This document shows, one piece after another, positions 33,592 to 42,338 of a stretch of 49,194 nucleotides of DNA. The notes beneath the pieces are model-generated. The model saw only the letters and a program-made list of their open reading frames with translations. It had not been told where the DNA came from and did not search any database. Made by a program: the position numbers and the translations under genes. Each line of letters starts with the position of its first letter. Positions within the stretch are counted from its first letter, which is position 1. The DNA comes from Magnetococcales bacterium (GTDB lineage Bacteria; Pseudomonadota; Magnetococcia; Magnetococcales; JADGCL01): assembly GCA_015229005.1 (NCBI GenBank), contig JADGCL010000016.1:1-49194 (forward strand). The letters are read 5' to 3'.

Positions 33592-35550
33592 TCAAGAACC
33601 TTCGGATTCCGTCGACCGCTGGGATGGGCCGGCTTCCCTGCGACGCCTGGGGCGCCGTCGGCGACCGCCCTGCCGTTGCCCCCCTCCGGGGGAGAGATTC
33701 CCCTGACCTGCCGCCGGGGCTTCCCTGCCGGTGTCCCCTCCCCTTCCCCCATCCCGGGAGGATGGAGCGGAGGTTTCGCCGGTTACCGCTGCCGGCGGCG
33801 CTGCCTGCCGGGAAAGAAGCAGGCCTGCCCCGGTCCCTCCTCCTTCGCCGGCGATATTGCCCTGACGCCGACGACCTCTTCGTCCCCTCTCCCTGCTGGA
33901 GGGAGGACGCTCATGGCGACCGCCACCATCGGGTAAGGGATCCTGCTGGTGATTTCCCCTTCCGGGGTCGATCCCCGCTTCGGTCTCCCCTGCCCTTCCC
34001 GGGCGCTCTCCTGCGCGACGATTGCCGGATTCCCTTTCCTCCTCGGGTCGACGCCGGCCTCGCCCATCCGGTCGACGTCCCCTCCCCGCCTCGGCGGCTC
34101 CGCCCCGCTTTCGTTCTCCGCGCCTCTCCCGGCCACCCTGCCGATCTCTAACAGGGGCTGATGGGGAAGCAAGGTTCCGGTCGCCGCCCGAGAGAGTTTC
34201 CGCGTCGGTTCCGTTCTGCTGATCAGCCCTGGCCTTCGTTTCACTTCCGCCACCCTGTTCATGCCAGGAACTCGGGTCCGGAGTCGCAGCAACCTCCCCA
34301 CCGGCAGGCGCCAATGTTTCGCCCATGCTTTCTCCCGGGGTCGACGGATCGACCTCCGGGGTCTCTGCGGTTCCCCGCTGCCAGAGACAATCCTCGACCG
34401 AGATCCTGTCCCGGCCTCCCTCCCGAACTTCGACCTCCAACCGCCCCGAGAGGGGATGAACGGCCTTGACAATGACCTCTCTCCCATCCTTGGTTCGCAG
34501 CGCTGTCCCGGGCTTTGGCAGGGATTTGCGAAAATCCAGGTAGATGTCATTCTCATAGGCCAGACAGCACCGCAACCGACCACAGACACCGGAAATCGAG
34601 TCGGGATTCAGGGAGAGATCCTGATTCTTGGCCATCCGCACCGAGACTTGATGGAATTTCTTCTGGTAGCGGGCGCAGCAGAAGGGCTGACCGCAGGGGC
34701 CGATGCCGCCGACCAGCCGGGTCTCGTCCCGGACTCCGATTTGCCGCATCTCAACCCGGGTATTCAGCTCCTCGGCTAGCTGCCGAACGAGGTCGCGAAA
34801 ATCGACTCGACTCTCGGAGGTGAAGTGAACGATTGCCTTGTTGCCGCTGTGGGTGAACTCCACCTGCGCAAGGCGCATTGGCAGCCCCTGCTTCAGGATC
34901 GCCTCTTTCGTCCGCAACCGCGCCTCCCGCTCCAGTTGTGGGCGTTTGGCCATAAAGACCAATTCCTGCTCGCGGCATTTGCGGACCACCCGGCGGATAT
35001 TTCCCGGAAAAAGGGTTTCCGGCTGGCTCCGACCCTCTTGGGAGACAAACATCACCCGTCCCAACTGCTCCCCTTGGGGGGTGTCCAGGACCACCCAATC
35101 ATTGGGGGCGAGCCCACCGACGCCGGTTGTGACCCGAAAGGTCATCCCGGAACTCTTGAGGCGGACGCCGATGGTGCGTTTGCCCCCGCCCTTGCCTCCA
35201 CCCCTGCGCTGCCCACCACCCCCTGTCCCCCCCGAGGGACGCGAAGTCCCCTCCCCTTCGTCTGCGGCTCCACCCTGCTTGCAGGGGGTTCCGAACGGGA
35301 AGGGAGCTTCCTCCACGACTGTTTCCCCAGAAGGGGACCCGGGAAGGGAAGCCATCCGTTCCCCCTCCTCTCCCTCCCTCTCCTCCTCCCCTCCTTTATT
35401 CTTCACTGCGGGGGGGAGACACTCAGGGACGCCGGGATCCGGGTGGTGGGGCGAGAGCGCGTATGGAAGATCGGATGCCACCGTCGGAAGGGTGGGACCG
35501 ACTTCCGGTCTCTTCTCGTCAGAATCGGGAAATGGTACAGAGTCATCCAT
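33592..35550 (-). CDS. ricT: PSP1-domain protein RicT with long low-complexity extensions
   Basis: RicT/YaaT-type protein; in Bacillus it acts with RicA and RicF in a complex with Fe-S clusters that affects RNA processing. The conserved core (~130-410 of 652 residues) has GVRLKSSGMTFRV, ARLRTKEAILKQGLPM, FTSESRVDFRDLVRQLA, RVEMRQIGVRDETRLVGGIG, PCGQPFCCARY and SGVCGRLRCCLAYE, with the cluster cysteines. The core is flanked by an acidic Pro/Gly-rich N-terminal part and a ~250-residue Arg/Gly/Glu-rich C-terminal tail (RGRRPDGRGRRRPEEER, RRRRPRRRREAGP), giving over twice the usual family length. Such tails often bind RNA. The ATG at 35550 lies 12 bases after the holB stop. The holB-ricT-tatD order is common. 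Confidence 0.88.
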   Translation of the reverse strand: MDDSVPFPDSDEKRPEVGPTLPTVASDLPYALSPHHPDPGVPECLPPAVKNKGGEEEREGEEGERMASLPGSPSGETVVEEAPFPFGTPCKQGGAADEGEGTSRPSGGTGGGGQRRGGGKGGGKRTIGVRLKSSGMTFRVTTGVGGLAPNDWVVLDTPQGEQLGRVMFVSQEGRSQPETLFPGNIRRVVRKCREQELVFMAKRPQLEREARLRTKEAILKQGLPMRLAQVEFTHSGNKAIVHFTSESRVDFRDLVRQLAEELNTRVEMRQIGVRDETRLVGGIGPCGQPFCCARYQKKFHQVSVRMAKNQDLSLNPDSISGVCGRLRCCLAYENDIYLDFRKSLPKPGTALRTKDGREVIVKAVHPLSGRLEVEVREGGRDRISVEDCLWQRGTAETPEVDPSTPGESMGETLAPAGGEVAATPDPSSWHEQGGGSETKARADQQNGTDAETLSGGDRNLASPSAPVRDRQGGRERRGERKRGGAAEAGRGRRPDGRGRRRPEEERESGNRRAGERPGRAGETEAGIDPGRGNHQQDPLPDGGGRHERPPSSRERGRRGRRRQGNIAGEGGGTGAGLLLSRQAAPPAAVTGETSAPSSRDGGRGGDTGREAPAAGQGNLSPGGGQRQGGRRRRPRRRREAGPSQRSTESEGS

Positions 35551-35561
35551 TCCGGTGCCGG

Positions 35562-36560
35562 TTACCCCCGACCTTTGTTGGGAAACGGGGAGTTGCCCCC
35601 TTCCCGATTGCGGCCTTTGGCGATCTGGATGAACAAGGCCTCCAGGACCAGTTGCCGGTTCACATTGAAACGGTGGACCTGCCGAACCAGGGTTTCGGCC
35701 AGGTTCTTGATCTCCAACAACGCCCCCACTTCGCGACCCGCCCCCATCCCGGTCACTGCCGAACGGATCCTCTCCTCCATCCAGGTCCCCAGGAGTGTCG
35801 TTGCCGTCACGAACCTTTCCCGATCGCTCCAATACTCGGCGAGGGCGCAAAGTCCGGCGAGTGTCGTCTCCCCCGAGATCACCCGACCGAATTCTTCCTG
35901 AAAGCGCATCTCCCGCGCCAGGAGTTCCTCGTCCAGCAGGGCCGCTGCCCGACGCACCGAGCCCATGGCCCGTTTCACCACCTCGACCGCCACCTCCCGG
36001 GTGACCCCTGGCTGCCTTGCCACCCAGGCTGCCAGTTCGGAATCCGCCAACGGTGAAAAGCGGACGGCCCGGCAGCGAGACCTGAGGGTGGGCATGATGG
36101 CCCCGGGACGGTCCGTGACCAGAATGAGCAGGGTGTTGGGAGGAGGTTCCTCCAGGGTCTTCAAGAGGGCATTGGCTGCCTGCTCGTTCAGGAGATGGGC
36201 ATCATCGACCAGGGCCGCCCGCCACTTCGATTCCAGGGGGGTCAGGGAAATGCTCCTGGCGACCTCCCTGACCTGATCGACCACGATCCGCGTCTTGCCC
36301 TCCGCCATGCCCAGGTAAAGAAAATCCGCATGAACGCCGGCGTCCATTTTGACACAATGGGGACACTTCCCACAGGGTTCGGGATTGCCTTCGCAGAAGA
36401 GAGCGGTCGCCAGTGCCCGGGCTGCCGTGGCCTTGCCGACCCCGACCGGGCCGTGAAACAGATAGGCGTGTGCCAGTCGCGAGGCTGCCATCTCCGCCAG
36501 CAGCCGGGAGAGGATCGCCCCATGACCGATGACCCGTTCAGTCGCTCCAAAAGCGATCAT
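35562..36560 (-). CDS. holB: DNA polymerase III delta' subunit
   Basis: Clamp-loader subunit of the replicative polymerase. The 332-residue protein has AHAYLFHGPVGVGKATAAR (a P-loop in which the residue after Lys is Ala, as fits the non-hydrolysing delta' subunit), a zinc module CEGNPEPCGKCPHC, VVDQVREVARSISLTPLESK, LVDDAHLLNEQAANALLKTL with EEPPPNT, and the arginine-containing PTLRSRCRAVRF. The start at 36560 overlaps the tmk end by 23 bases, so translation is coupled. The order mltG-tmk-holB-ricT is widespread in Gram-negative bacteria. Confidence 0.94.
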   Translation of the reverse strand: MIAFGATERVIGHGAILSRLLAEMAASRLAHAYLFHGPVGVGKATAARALATALFCEGNPEPCGKCPHCVKMDAGVHADFLYLGMAEGKTRIVVDQVREVARSISLTPLESKWRAALVDDAHLLNEQAANALLKTLEEPPPNTLLILVTDRPGAIMPTLRSRCRAVRFSPLADSELAAWVARQPGVTREVAVEVVKRAMGSVRRAAALLDEELLAREMRFQEEFGRVISGETTLAGLCALAEYWSDRERFVTATTLLGTWMEERIRSAVTGMGAGREVGALLEIKNLAETLVRQVHRFNVNRQLVLEALFIQIAKGRNREGGNSPFPNKGRG

Positions 36561-37215
36561 GGACCACCCGACTGATGCGAGAGAAGACCTCAGTTACCGA
36601 TCCCGTGGCCTCGATGACCCGGAATCTTTCCGGTTCCCTCTCGGCCATGGTTGCGAATCCTGCCACGATACGCTGGTGAAAGGCGAGAGACTCCTGTTCA
36701 AAGCGAAGCCCGCGAGGGGTGCCCCGACCGGAGGTTGCCCGCTCCAGGCCGGTCGTGACGGGCAGCATGAGGAGCAGGGTGAGATCGGGCTTTTCCCCCT
36801 CCAGGACAAATTGACCGAGTTGCCGGATCCAGTCGAGATCAAGACCCCTGCCGTAACCCTGGTAGGCCAGGGTACTGTCGTGAAACCTGTCGCACACGAC
36901 CCATGCCCCCCGGTCGAGGGCAGGACGAATCCGCTCCCGCCAGTGCTCGGCTCTGGCGGCCAACATGAGCAGCAACTCCGCCCGGGCGCCCAGACCTCCG
37001 GGAGGACCGGTCACCACCAGCTCACGTATTTTCTCTGCCAAGGGGCAACCGCCGGGCTCCCGGGTCAATACCACCTCCACGCCATGGCGATTCGCGAGTT
37101 CAGCCGCCAGGAGTCGGCCCTGGGTACTCTTGCCCACCCCCTCCCCTCCTTCAAGGGTAATGAACCGGCCCTTCTTGCATCCTTCGGTGACCTTCGTTGC
37201 CGGAGCCGGGATCAT
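36538..37215 (-). CDS. tmk: Thymidylate kinase
   Basis: Phosphorylates dTMP to dTDP for DNA synthesis. The 225-residue protein has P-loop ITLEGGEGVGKSTQGRLLA, the DRX-type motif VVCDRFHDSTLAYQGYGRGL and the substrate loop LTREPGGCPLAEKIRELV. The lid region runs through TSGRGTPRGLRFEQESLAFH. The ATG at 37215 overlaps the mltG stop by four bases (ATGA). A short, unconserved N-terminal stretch (MIPAPATKVTEGCKK) precedes the P-loop strand. Confidence 0.96.
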   Translation of the reverse strand: MIPAPATKVTEGCKKGRFITLEGGEGVGKSTQGRLLAAELANRHGVEVVLTREPGGCPLAEKIRELVVTGPPGGLGARAELLLMLAARAEHWRERIRPALDRGAWVVCDRFHDSTLAYQGYGRGLDLDWIRQLGQFVLEGEKPDLTLLLMLPVTTGLERATSGRGTPRGLRFEQESLAFHQRIVAGFATMAEREPERFRVIEATGSVTEVFSRISRVVHDRFWSD

Positions 37216-38231
37216 GTTCCCTTCTCCTTCCCCGGTCGCTTCAACTGGTGGCGGGCCACTTCCCGCTGGTGTTCTTCCAGGGTTCGAGTGAAGACATGGG
37301 TGCCACTGCCGTCGCCGCGGGCGACGAAATAGAGGGCCTGCTCCCCTTCCCGAGGATGGACGGTCGCGAGAAGGGAGGCCTTGCCGGGATTGCAGATGGG
37401 TGTCGGGGGCAATCCGTCCTCGGTATAGGTATTGTAGGGGGTCGGTGTCGTGAGATGACGACGTGTGATGTCACCGGCAAAATCGGGTATGCCATAAATT
37501 ACCGTGGGATCGCTTTGCAGCCGCATCTTTCGCCCCAGACGGTTGAGGAAGACGGCGGCGATGCGGTCCCGCTCGGCGGCATTGCCGGTCTCCTTTTCGA
37601 CGATGGAAGCAAGGATCAAAGTTTGATAGGCGGTGAGGGGGTACCCCTCCGGGCGACCCTGCCAGACCTCCCCAAGAACCGACTGCATGCGTCGGGCCAT
37701 GCGACCCACCACCTCTGCCAACGAGTCCCCGCGCTGAAGAAAATAGGTATCCGGAAAAAGCCACCCCTCCAGAGAGGATTCCGACAATCCCAGGCGCCTG
37801 GGCGTTTCGGGATCACGGAGGTAGGGCAGCGCTTCCGCATAACCCACCTCAACCAGACGACGGGCGACCTCCCCCAGGGCCATTCCTTCGGGGAGCAGCA
37901 AACGACGCCGCACGACATCCCCCCGACGAAACCGGGAGAGGATACGTTCCGGGGTCTCGCCCTTGACCAGCAGATACTCTCCGGATTGCAGGGGCCTGCC
38001 TGGTTGAAGACGCACCATCAGGAGGAACCAGAGCGACGAGGAGACGACTCCCCGCTCTTCGAGTTCACTGGCGATCCGCCTGACTCCCCAACCCTGTTCA
38101 ATGACAAAAGAAAAAGAAAACGGCAGCGACCTGGCGAGAAAATCCCGGTAACCCAGGAACACCAGACCGCTGCCGAAAGCAGCTGCGAGGAAGAGCGGCC
38201 CAAACCAGGCCAGATGCCTTCTTCCGCTCAA
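37212..38231 (-). CDS. mltG: Endolytic murein transglycosylase MltG
   Basis: Inner-membrane lytic transglycosylase that cuts nascent glycan strands and so sets their length. A basic cytoplasmic start (SGRRHLAW) precedes one membrane segment (FGPLFLAAAFGSGLVFLGY). A LysM-like region follows (FVIEQGWGVRRIASELEERG, LQSGEYLLVKG). The catalytic YceG domain contains LEGWLFPDTYFL, LILASIVEKETGNAAER (catalytic Glu), FLNRLGRKMRLQSDPTVIYG and PTPYNTYTEDGLPPTPICNP. TTG at 38231 is favoured because it overlaps the fabF TGA and leaves a normal N-terminus; an ATG at 38297 would run 70 bases into fabF. The fabF-mltG neighbourhood is standard. Confidence 0.93.
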   Translation of the reverse strand: MSGRRHLAWFGPLFLAAAFGSGLVFLGYRDFLARSLPFSFSFVIEQGWGVRRIASELEERGVVSSSLWFLLMVRLQPGRPLQSGEYLLVKGETPERILSRFRRGDVVRRRLLLPEGMALGEVARRLVEVGYAEALPYLRDPETPRRLGLSESSLEGWLFPDTYFLQRGDSLAEVVGRMARRMQSVLGEVWQGRPEGYPLTAYQTLILASIVEKETGNAAERDRIAAVFLNRLGRKMRLQSDPTVIYGIPDFAGDITRRHLTTPTPYNTYTEDGLPPTPICNPGKASLLATVHPREGEQALYFVARGDGSGTHVFTRTLEEHQREVARHQLKRPGKEKGT

Positions 38232-39469
38232 GAAACCCGCTTCAACACCAAGGATGCGTTCGTCCCGCCGAAACCGAACGAGTTGGACATCGCGCACTCC
38301 AATGAGACCTGCCGTGCCGTGTGCGGCACATAATCCAGGTCACACGCGTCATCGGGATCATCCAGGTTGATGGTTGGAGGCACCACCCCATGATGGAGCG
38401 CCAGGGCGGTGAAGATGGCCTCGACCCCACCGGCGGCCCCGAGGAGGTGACCGGTCATGGATTTGGTCGAGGAGACCATCAGTTTGCGCGCGTATTCGGG
38501 ACCGAACACCTTTTTGATCGCCTGAGTCTCGACGACATCTCCCAGCGGCGTCGAGGTCCCATGCGCGTTGACGTAGCCAACCGAGGTCGGATCGACACCG
38601 GCGCTGGCCAAGGCATTCGCCATGCACCGGGAGGCTCCCTCGGCGTCGGGATCGGGGGCCGTGATATGATGGGCATCTCCGGTCAAACCATACCCCGCAA
38701 CCTCGGCGTAGATCCTGGCCCCCCGCTTCCGGGCGGACTCCAGGGTTTCCAGTACCACCACCCCGGCTCCCTCGGATTCGACAAAACCATCCCGGCCCTT
38801 GTCCCAGGGACGGGATGCCGCCTCTGGGTTGTCGTTCCGGGTGGAAAGGGCCTTGGCGGCGGCGAAGCCCCCAATGCCCAGTTCGCAGATGGCGGCCTCG
38901 GCGCCTCCGGCCACCATGACATCCGCATCGCCCCGACGAATGATGTGCATGGCATCACCAATCGCATGGGCGCCGGTGGCACAAGCTGTCACCACCGCGT
39001 GGTTGGGTCCCTTGAGTCCGTACTTGATGGCAAAGTGACCCGATATCAGGTTGATAAGCGACATGGGAATGAAAAACGGGGAGATACGCCTTGGTCCCTT
39101 CTCCTTGAGTTCCCATGCCTGGTTCTGGATGGCGGTCAGGCCCCCGATCCCGGAGCCGATGATGACCCCGATTCGCCGGGAATTTTCCTCGGTAACCTCG
39201 ATTCCGGCCTCTTTCCAGGCCAGGATCGCGGCCGCCATGCCAAAGTGCATGAAGAGATCCATTTTGCGGACCTCTTTCTTTTCGATCCAATCCTCCGCCT
39301 TGAAATCCCGGCACTCTCCAGCAATTCGACAGGCATACTCCGTGGCGTCGAAACGGGTGATGGGACCGATCCCCGATTTGCCGGCGAGCAAACTACTCCA
39401 AGTCACATCGGTTCCGGTCCCCAGTGGGGTAACCAGACCGACACCTGTTATGACCACTCTCCGGTCCAT
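38228..39469 (-). CDS. fabF: Beta-ketoacyl-ACP synthase II
   Basis: Condensing enzyme of fatty-acid elongation. The 413-residue thiolase-fold protein has RRVVITGVGLVTPLG, the nucleophile region VVTACATGAHAIGDA (Cys), FVESEGAGVVVLETLESARK, the two histidine motifs VNAHGTSTPLGDVVE and MTGHLLGAAGGVEAI, and the C-terminal SNSFGFGGTNASLVL. The ATG at 39469 has GGAGAGGG upstream; the GTG codons at 39499 and 39496 lie too close to the AGGAGG before them. It follows acpP and is the usual partner of acpP and fabG. Confidence 0.97.
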   Translation of the reverse strand: MDRRVVITGVGLVTPLGTGTDVTWSSLLAGKSGIGPITRFDATEYACRIAGECRDFKAEDWIEKKEVRKMDLFMHFGMAAAILAWKEAGIEVTEENSRRIGVIIGSGIGGLTAIQNQAWELKEKGPRRISPFFIPMSLINLISGHFAIKYGLKGPNHAVVTACATGAHAIGDAMHIIRRGDADVMVAGGAEAAICELGIGGFAAAKALSTRNDNPEAASRPWDKGRDGFVESEGAGVVVLETLESARKRGARIYAEVAGYGLTGDAHHITAPDPDAEGASRCMANALASAGVDPTSVGYVNAHGTSTPLGDVVETQAIKKVFGPEYARKLMVSSTKSMTGHLLGAAGGVEAIFTALALHHGVVPPTINLDDPDDACDLDYVPHTARQVSLECAMSNSFGFGGTNASLVLKRVS

Positions 39470-39545
39470 GGCCCTCTCCGAAGCAAGACGCAGCACCACC
39501 CTCCTTTCCGAGTGAGGCGCTCGAAATCACACCAGCACGAGCGAT

Positions 39546-39785
39546 TCAGGACTCGATGTTCCGGGTGATGTAATCGATGGCCTGCTTCACCGTGGTGATC
39601 TTCTCGGCGGCCTCGTCCGGGATCTCGCAACCGAACTCTTCCTCCAGAGCCATGACCAGCTCCACCGTATCGAGGGAGTCGGCCCCCAGATCGTCGACGA
39701 AATTGGCCTCCTCGGTCACCTGATCCGGCTCGACACCAAGCTGTTCCACAACAATCTTCTTTACGCGCTCCGCGATAGTACTCAT
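39546..39785 (-). CDS. acpP: Acyl carrier protein
   Basis: Small acidic carrier that holds growing acyl chains on 4'-phosphopantetheine. The 79-residue protein ([17 protein letters not shown]) carries the attachment motif [20 protein letters not shown], with the modified Ser within DSL, and the C-terminal [12 protein letters not shown]. The ATG at 39785 is preceded by a strong AGGAGGTGA; the longer frame to 39815 is leader. A hairpin GCACAC-CTCA-GTGTGC lies in the leader. Its products feed FabF, FabZ and LpxA in this window. Confidence 0.98.
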   Translation of the reverse strand: MSTIAERVKKIVVEQLGVEPDQVTEEANFVDDLGADSLDTVELVMALEEEFGCEIPDEAAEKITTVKQAIDYITRNIES

Positions 39786-39811
39786 TCTCTCACCTCCTTT
39801 CCTCCCAATAG

Positions 39812-39827
39812 GCACACCTCAGTGTGC
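39812..39827. promoter_or_regulatory. Hairpin/palindrome in acpP leader
   Basis: GCACACCTCAGTGTGC forms a perfect 6-bp stem with a 4-base loop, about 25 bases upstream of the acpP start and just before its ribosome-binding site. There is no T-run, so it is not a terminator. It could modulate translation or bind a regulator; no family assignment is possible from sequence alone. Confidence 0.35.
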
Positions 39828-39913
39828 GGTTGTTGGCTCTTCATATCACATTGCCAAGCCGTGGGGAACGTACCGCAAGATCTTTCCCGAGAATGGCCCG
39901 ACAGAAGGGGACA

Positions 39914-40660
39914 TCAGGACATGTACATGCCCCCATTGACATGCAGCGTCTCGCCGGTAACGTACCGACCAGCCTCGGAGACCAGAAAGAGGACGGCTGC
40001 TGCCACATCTTCCGGTTTCCCCATGGTTCCGAGGGGGATTCGGGAGAGCATCGCCTGCTTGACTTCAGGGCTCAGCTTTGCCGTCATCGCCGTCTCGATG
40101 AAACCGGGTGCGACGCAATTGGCGGTGATCTGGCGACTGGCCACCTCCAACGCCACCGATTTGGTAAAACCAAGGAGGGCAGCCTTCGAGGCCGAATAAT
40201 TGGCTTGCCCGGGGTTCCCGGTCAGGGCAACAACGGAGGAAATGTTGACGATGCGACCGTAACGGGCCTTCATCATTGGGCGCAGCACCAGCCGGGTCAG
40301 GCGGTAGACGCTCTTCAGGTTGACCTCCATGACCCGATCCCAGTGTTCTTCTCCCATCCGCAACAGGAGGTTATCCTGGGTGATTCCGGCGTTGTTGACC
40401 AGGATATCGATACGTCCGTACCGTTCCTGCACGGCCTTGATCGCCTCTTCGACGGCGGCAGCGGAGGTGACATCCACCTCGCGGGCCTCCGACTCCGGCG
40501 AGAGTTGACGGATTTCGGCGAGGGTTTCGGGGATCTTCTGCGGTTCGTTGCTGACAACGAAGATCCGTGCTCCCTCTTTGGCCAGGGCCAGGGCGATCAC
40601 CCGACCGATTCCGCTGGTGGCACCAGTGACGATGGCGACTTGCTGTTGCAACATGCTCAT
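39914..40660 (-). CDS. fabG: 3-oxoacyl-ACP reductase FabG
   Basis: NADPH-dependent reductase of the fatty-acid cycle, short-chain dehydrogenase fold. The 248-residue protein shows VAIVTGATSGIGRVIALALA, LVNNAGITQDNLLLRM, IVNISSVVALTGNPGQANYS with the catalytic YSASK (Ser, Tyr, Lys), TANCVAPGFIETAMT and the end VTGETLHVNGGMYM. The ATG at 40660 is chosen; ATG at 40654 is equally possible. The ribosome-binding site is weak. A 415-base gap separates it from fabD upstream, far longer than usual, because a large palindromic element sits there. Confidence 0.97.
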   Translation of the reverse strand: MSMLQQQVAIVTGATSGIGRVIALALAKEGARIFVVSNEPQKIPETLAEIRQLSPESEAREVDVTSAAAVEEAIKAVQERYGRIDILVNNAGITQDNLLLRMGEEHWDRVMEVNLKSVYRLTRLVLRPMMKARYGRIVNISSVVALTGNPGQANYSASKAALLGFTKSVALEVASRQITANCVAPGFIETAMTAKLSPEVKQAMLSRIPLGTMGKPEDVAAAVLFLVSEAGRYVTGETLHVNGGMYMS

Positions 40661-40936
40661 GGGGGTGACCACTTCTCGAGTGTCTTGAGTGACGACCCGT
40701 CCCAGGGCCTTTGAATTGCGGACGCTATTCTTCGGGAAACCGCCTGTGGACCATTGGCCCGTTGTCCGAACGACACCTCGCGGAGTACCGGAGAAGCCTG
40801 TTCGCACTCCTCTTCGACCCGGCATGGCCAAACAGAGAACCCCGCCAGGCTTCACGGCTTCAACGGTTCACTCCATCCCCTCGAAGCCGGCCCGCTCTCC
40901 CGGACGGACAACCAGCCCGTTTATCAACGCGCAACC

Positions 40937-41077
40937 AGGTCCTGTTCACAATTGGCCCCGGAGACCTTGATGCGGCGTTGGGGGCCTCTCCGCTGCTCAC
41001 ATACTGCGTGTATGCTGCGCTGCTCGAGGCCCCACGCCTTGCCTGAAGGCCTCCGGAACCAATTGTGAACAGGTCCT
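40937..41077. repeat. Long imperfect palindrome (141 bp) between fabG and fabD
   Basis: The outer arms AGGTCCTGTTCACAATTGG (40937-40955) and CCAATTGTGAACAGGTCCT (41059-41077) are complementary at 18 of 19 positions. Complementarity continues inward with small gaps (CCGGAG/CTCCGG, GGGGCCTC/GAGGCCCC) to the centre around CATACTGCGTGTATG. The whole would fold into one long hairpin. Its right end covers two bases of the fabD stop codon (TAG at 41076-41078, minus strand). It resembles a MITE or large REP-type element. The rest of the gap, 40661-40936, shows nothing I can name. Confidence 0.75.
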
Positions 41078-42011
41078 AGAGGGCGGCAACAGCGGCCAAG
41101 TCTTCCGGGACATTGACGGCTGCGCCTTGCAGATTTTTATCGATTCGCTTGACCATCCCGGTCAGGGTCTTGCCGGTGCCGACCTCGATCACCGCCGAGA
41201 CCCCCAACTCGACCAGACGCAGCACGGAGGCTTCCCACTTGACTGCTCCGGTTACCTGTTCGACCAGGAGACGGCGGACTTCCGCCCCATCCGTCACCTC
41301 GCGGGCGGTAACGTTGGCCACAAGTGGCACTTCGAGATTACGAATCTCGACCTTGTCCAGGGCTTCGGCCATCACTTTGGCGGCCGGGGCCATCAATGGC
41401 GAATGGAAGGGGGCCGAGACCGGCAGGGAGATGCACCGCTTGGCCCCGCGCGATTTGGCCAACTCGACCGCCTTCTCCACTGCCACCTTGCTGCCGGAGA
41501 TGACGATTTGGGCATCGGTATTGTAGTTGGCTGGGGTGCAGACCATCCCCGTTGCTTCGGCGGCTTCGCGGCAGAGAGATTCCACCTCCGCCACGCCCAG
41601 GTTCAGCATGGCCGCCATCGCCCCCGATCCAACGGGTGCCGCCGCCTGCATGGCCTTGCCCCTGAGCCGTACCAGGCGAAGCGCATCCGCAAAACCGAAC
41701 CCGCCCGCAGCCACGATCGCGGCATACTCCCCAAGGGAGTGACCGGCCACATAATCGGGACGAAGATCCGTCCCCTCCCGGATCAGGGTCAACGCCGCGA
41801 CCGCCGTGAGGAGCAGTGCCGGCTGGGTGTTCTCGGTCAGCCTCAACGTCTCTTCCGGGCCCTCGAACATGAGCCTGGTGAGCGGGAAATCCAGTACCCG
41901 ATCCGCCTCGACGAAGAGCTGTCGCAGACTCTCCGAATGTGCGTAGAGGGCCTGACCCATGCCGACCGCCTGTGAACCTTGACCGGGAAATACAAAGGCT
42001 CGCTTGCCCAT
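41076..42011 (-). CDS. fabD: Malonyl-CoA:ACP transacylase
   Basis: Loads malonyl groups onto ACP for fatty-acid elongation. The 311-residue protein has AFVFPGQGSQAVGMG, the nucleophile motif YVAGHSLGEYAAIVAAG (Ser), LVRLRGKAMQAAAPVGSGAM, PANYNTDAQIVISG, VSAPFHSPLM (catalytic His), NVTAREV and EVGTGKTLTGMVKRI. The ATG at 42011 is preferred over the upstream in-frame start at 42026. Its stop codon lies within the end of the long palindrome downstream. fabH and plsX, often found upstream, are not present. Confidence 0.97.
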   Translation of the reverse strand: MGKRAFVFPGQGSQAVGMGQALYAHSESLRQLFVEADRVLDFPLTRLMFEGPEETLRLTENTQPALLLTAVAALTLIREGTDLRPDYVAGHSLGEYAAIVAAGGFGFADALRLVRLRGKAMQAAAPVGSGAMAAMLNLGVAEVESLCREAAEATGMVCTPANYNTDAQIVISGSKVAVEKAVELAKSRGAKRCISLPVSAPFHSPLMAPAAKVMAEALDKVEIRNLEVPLVANVTAREVTDGAEVRRLLVEQVTGAVKWEASVLRLVELGVSAVIEVGTGKTLTGMVKRIDKNLQGAAVNVPEDLAAVAAL

Positions 42012-42232
42012 GATTCCTGTCCTCACCGCCTTGTGTGTGGCCCCGCGTCAGTCCAGCCGGGGGGCGTCGATCGGAGAGCGGTGACAACCCCTCTGCCATC
42101 GCTGGCCCCGATCCAAGCCTGATCACGGTCAGGTGAAAGGGTCGCACCATTACCGGTGGAGACGACCGACACCGGCGGAGACAACCGGGGAGGGAGCCTC
42201 AGGATGCCGGCTCCCGAACAAAAAATCGCCCC

Positions 42233-42262
42233 AGTATAAGGGACCCAAGACAGACCGGTCCA
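42233..42262 (-). promoter_or_regulatory. Candidate promoter upstream of fabD (or weak terminator of the NYN gene)
   Basis: On the minus strand TGGACC (42257-42262) and TATACT (42233-42238) are 18 bases apart, with a start predicted near 42226 and a ~215-base leader to fabD. The same sequence can form a weak 5-bp stem, GTCCC-TTATACT-GGGGC, followed by T6 (42220-42225), a possible intrinsic terminator for the upstream NYN gene. I cannot decide between the two. The rest of 42012-42338 shows nothing else. Confidence 0.4.
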
Positions 42263-42338
42263 GGGATGGCGACAACGACCATCGATCCGAGCAGGGAATT
42301 TTCTCCGCAAAGGAGACCGCGGGGCAAGCGATCGGCGA

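Noticed and set aside
40711..41046. 111-codon plus-strand frame in the fabG-fabD gap
   Set aside because: Much of it is the palindromic element read as protein; no ribosome-binding site or family likeness.
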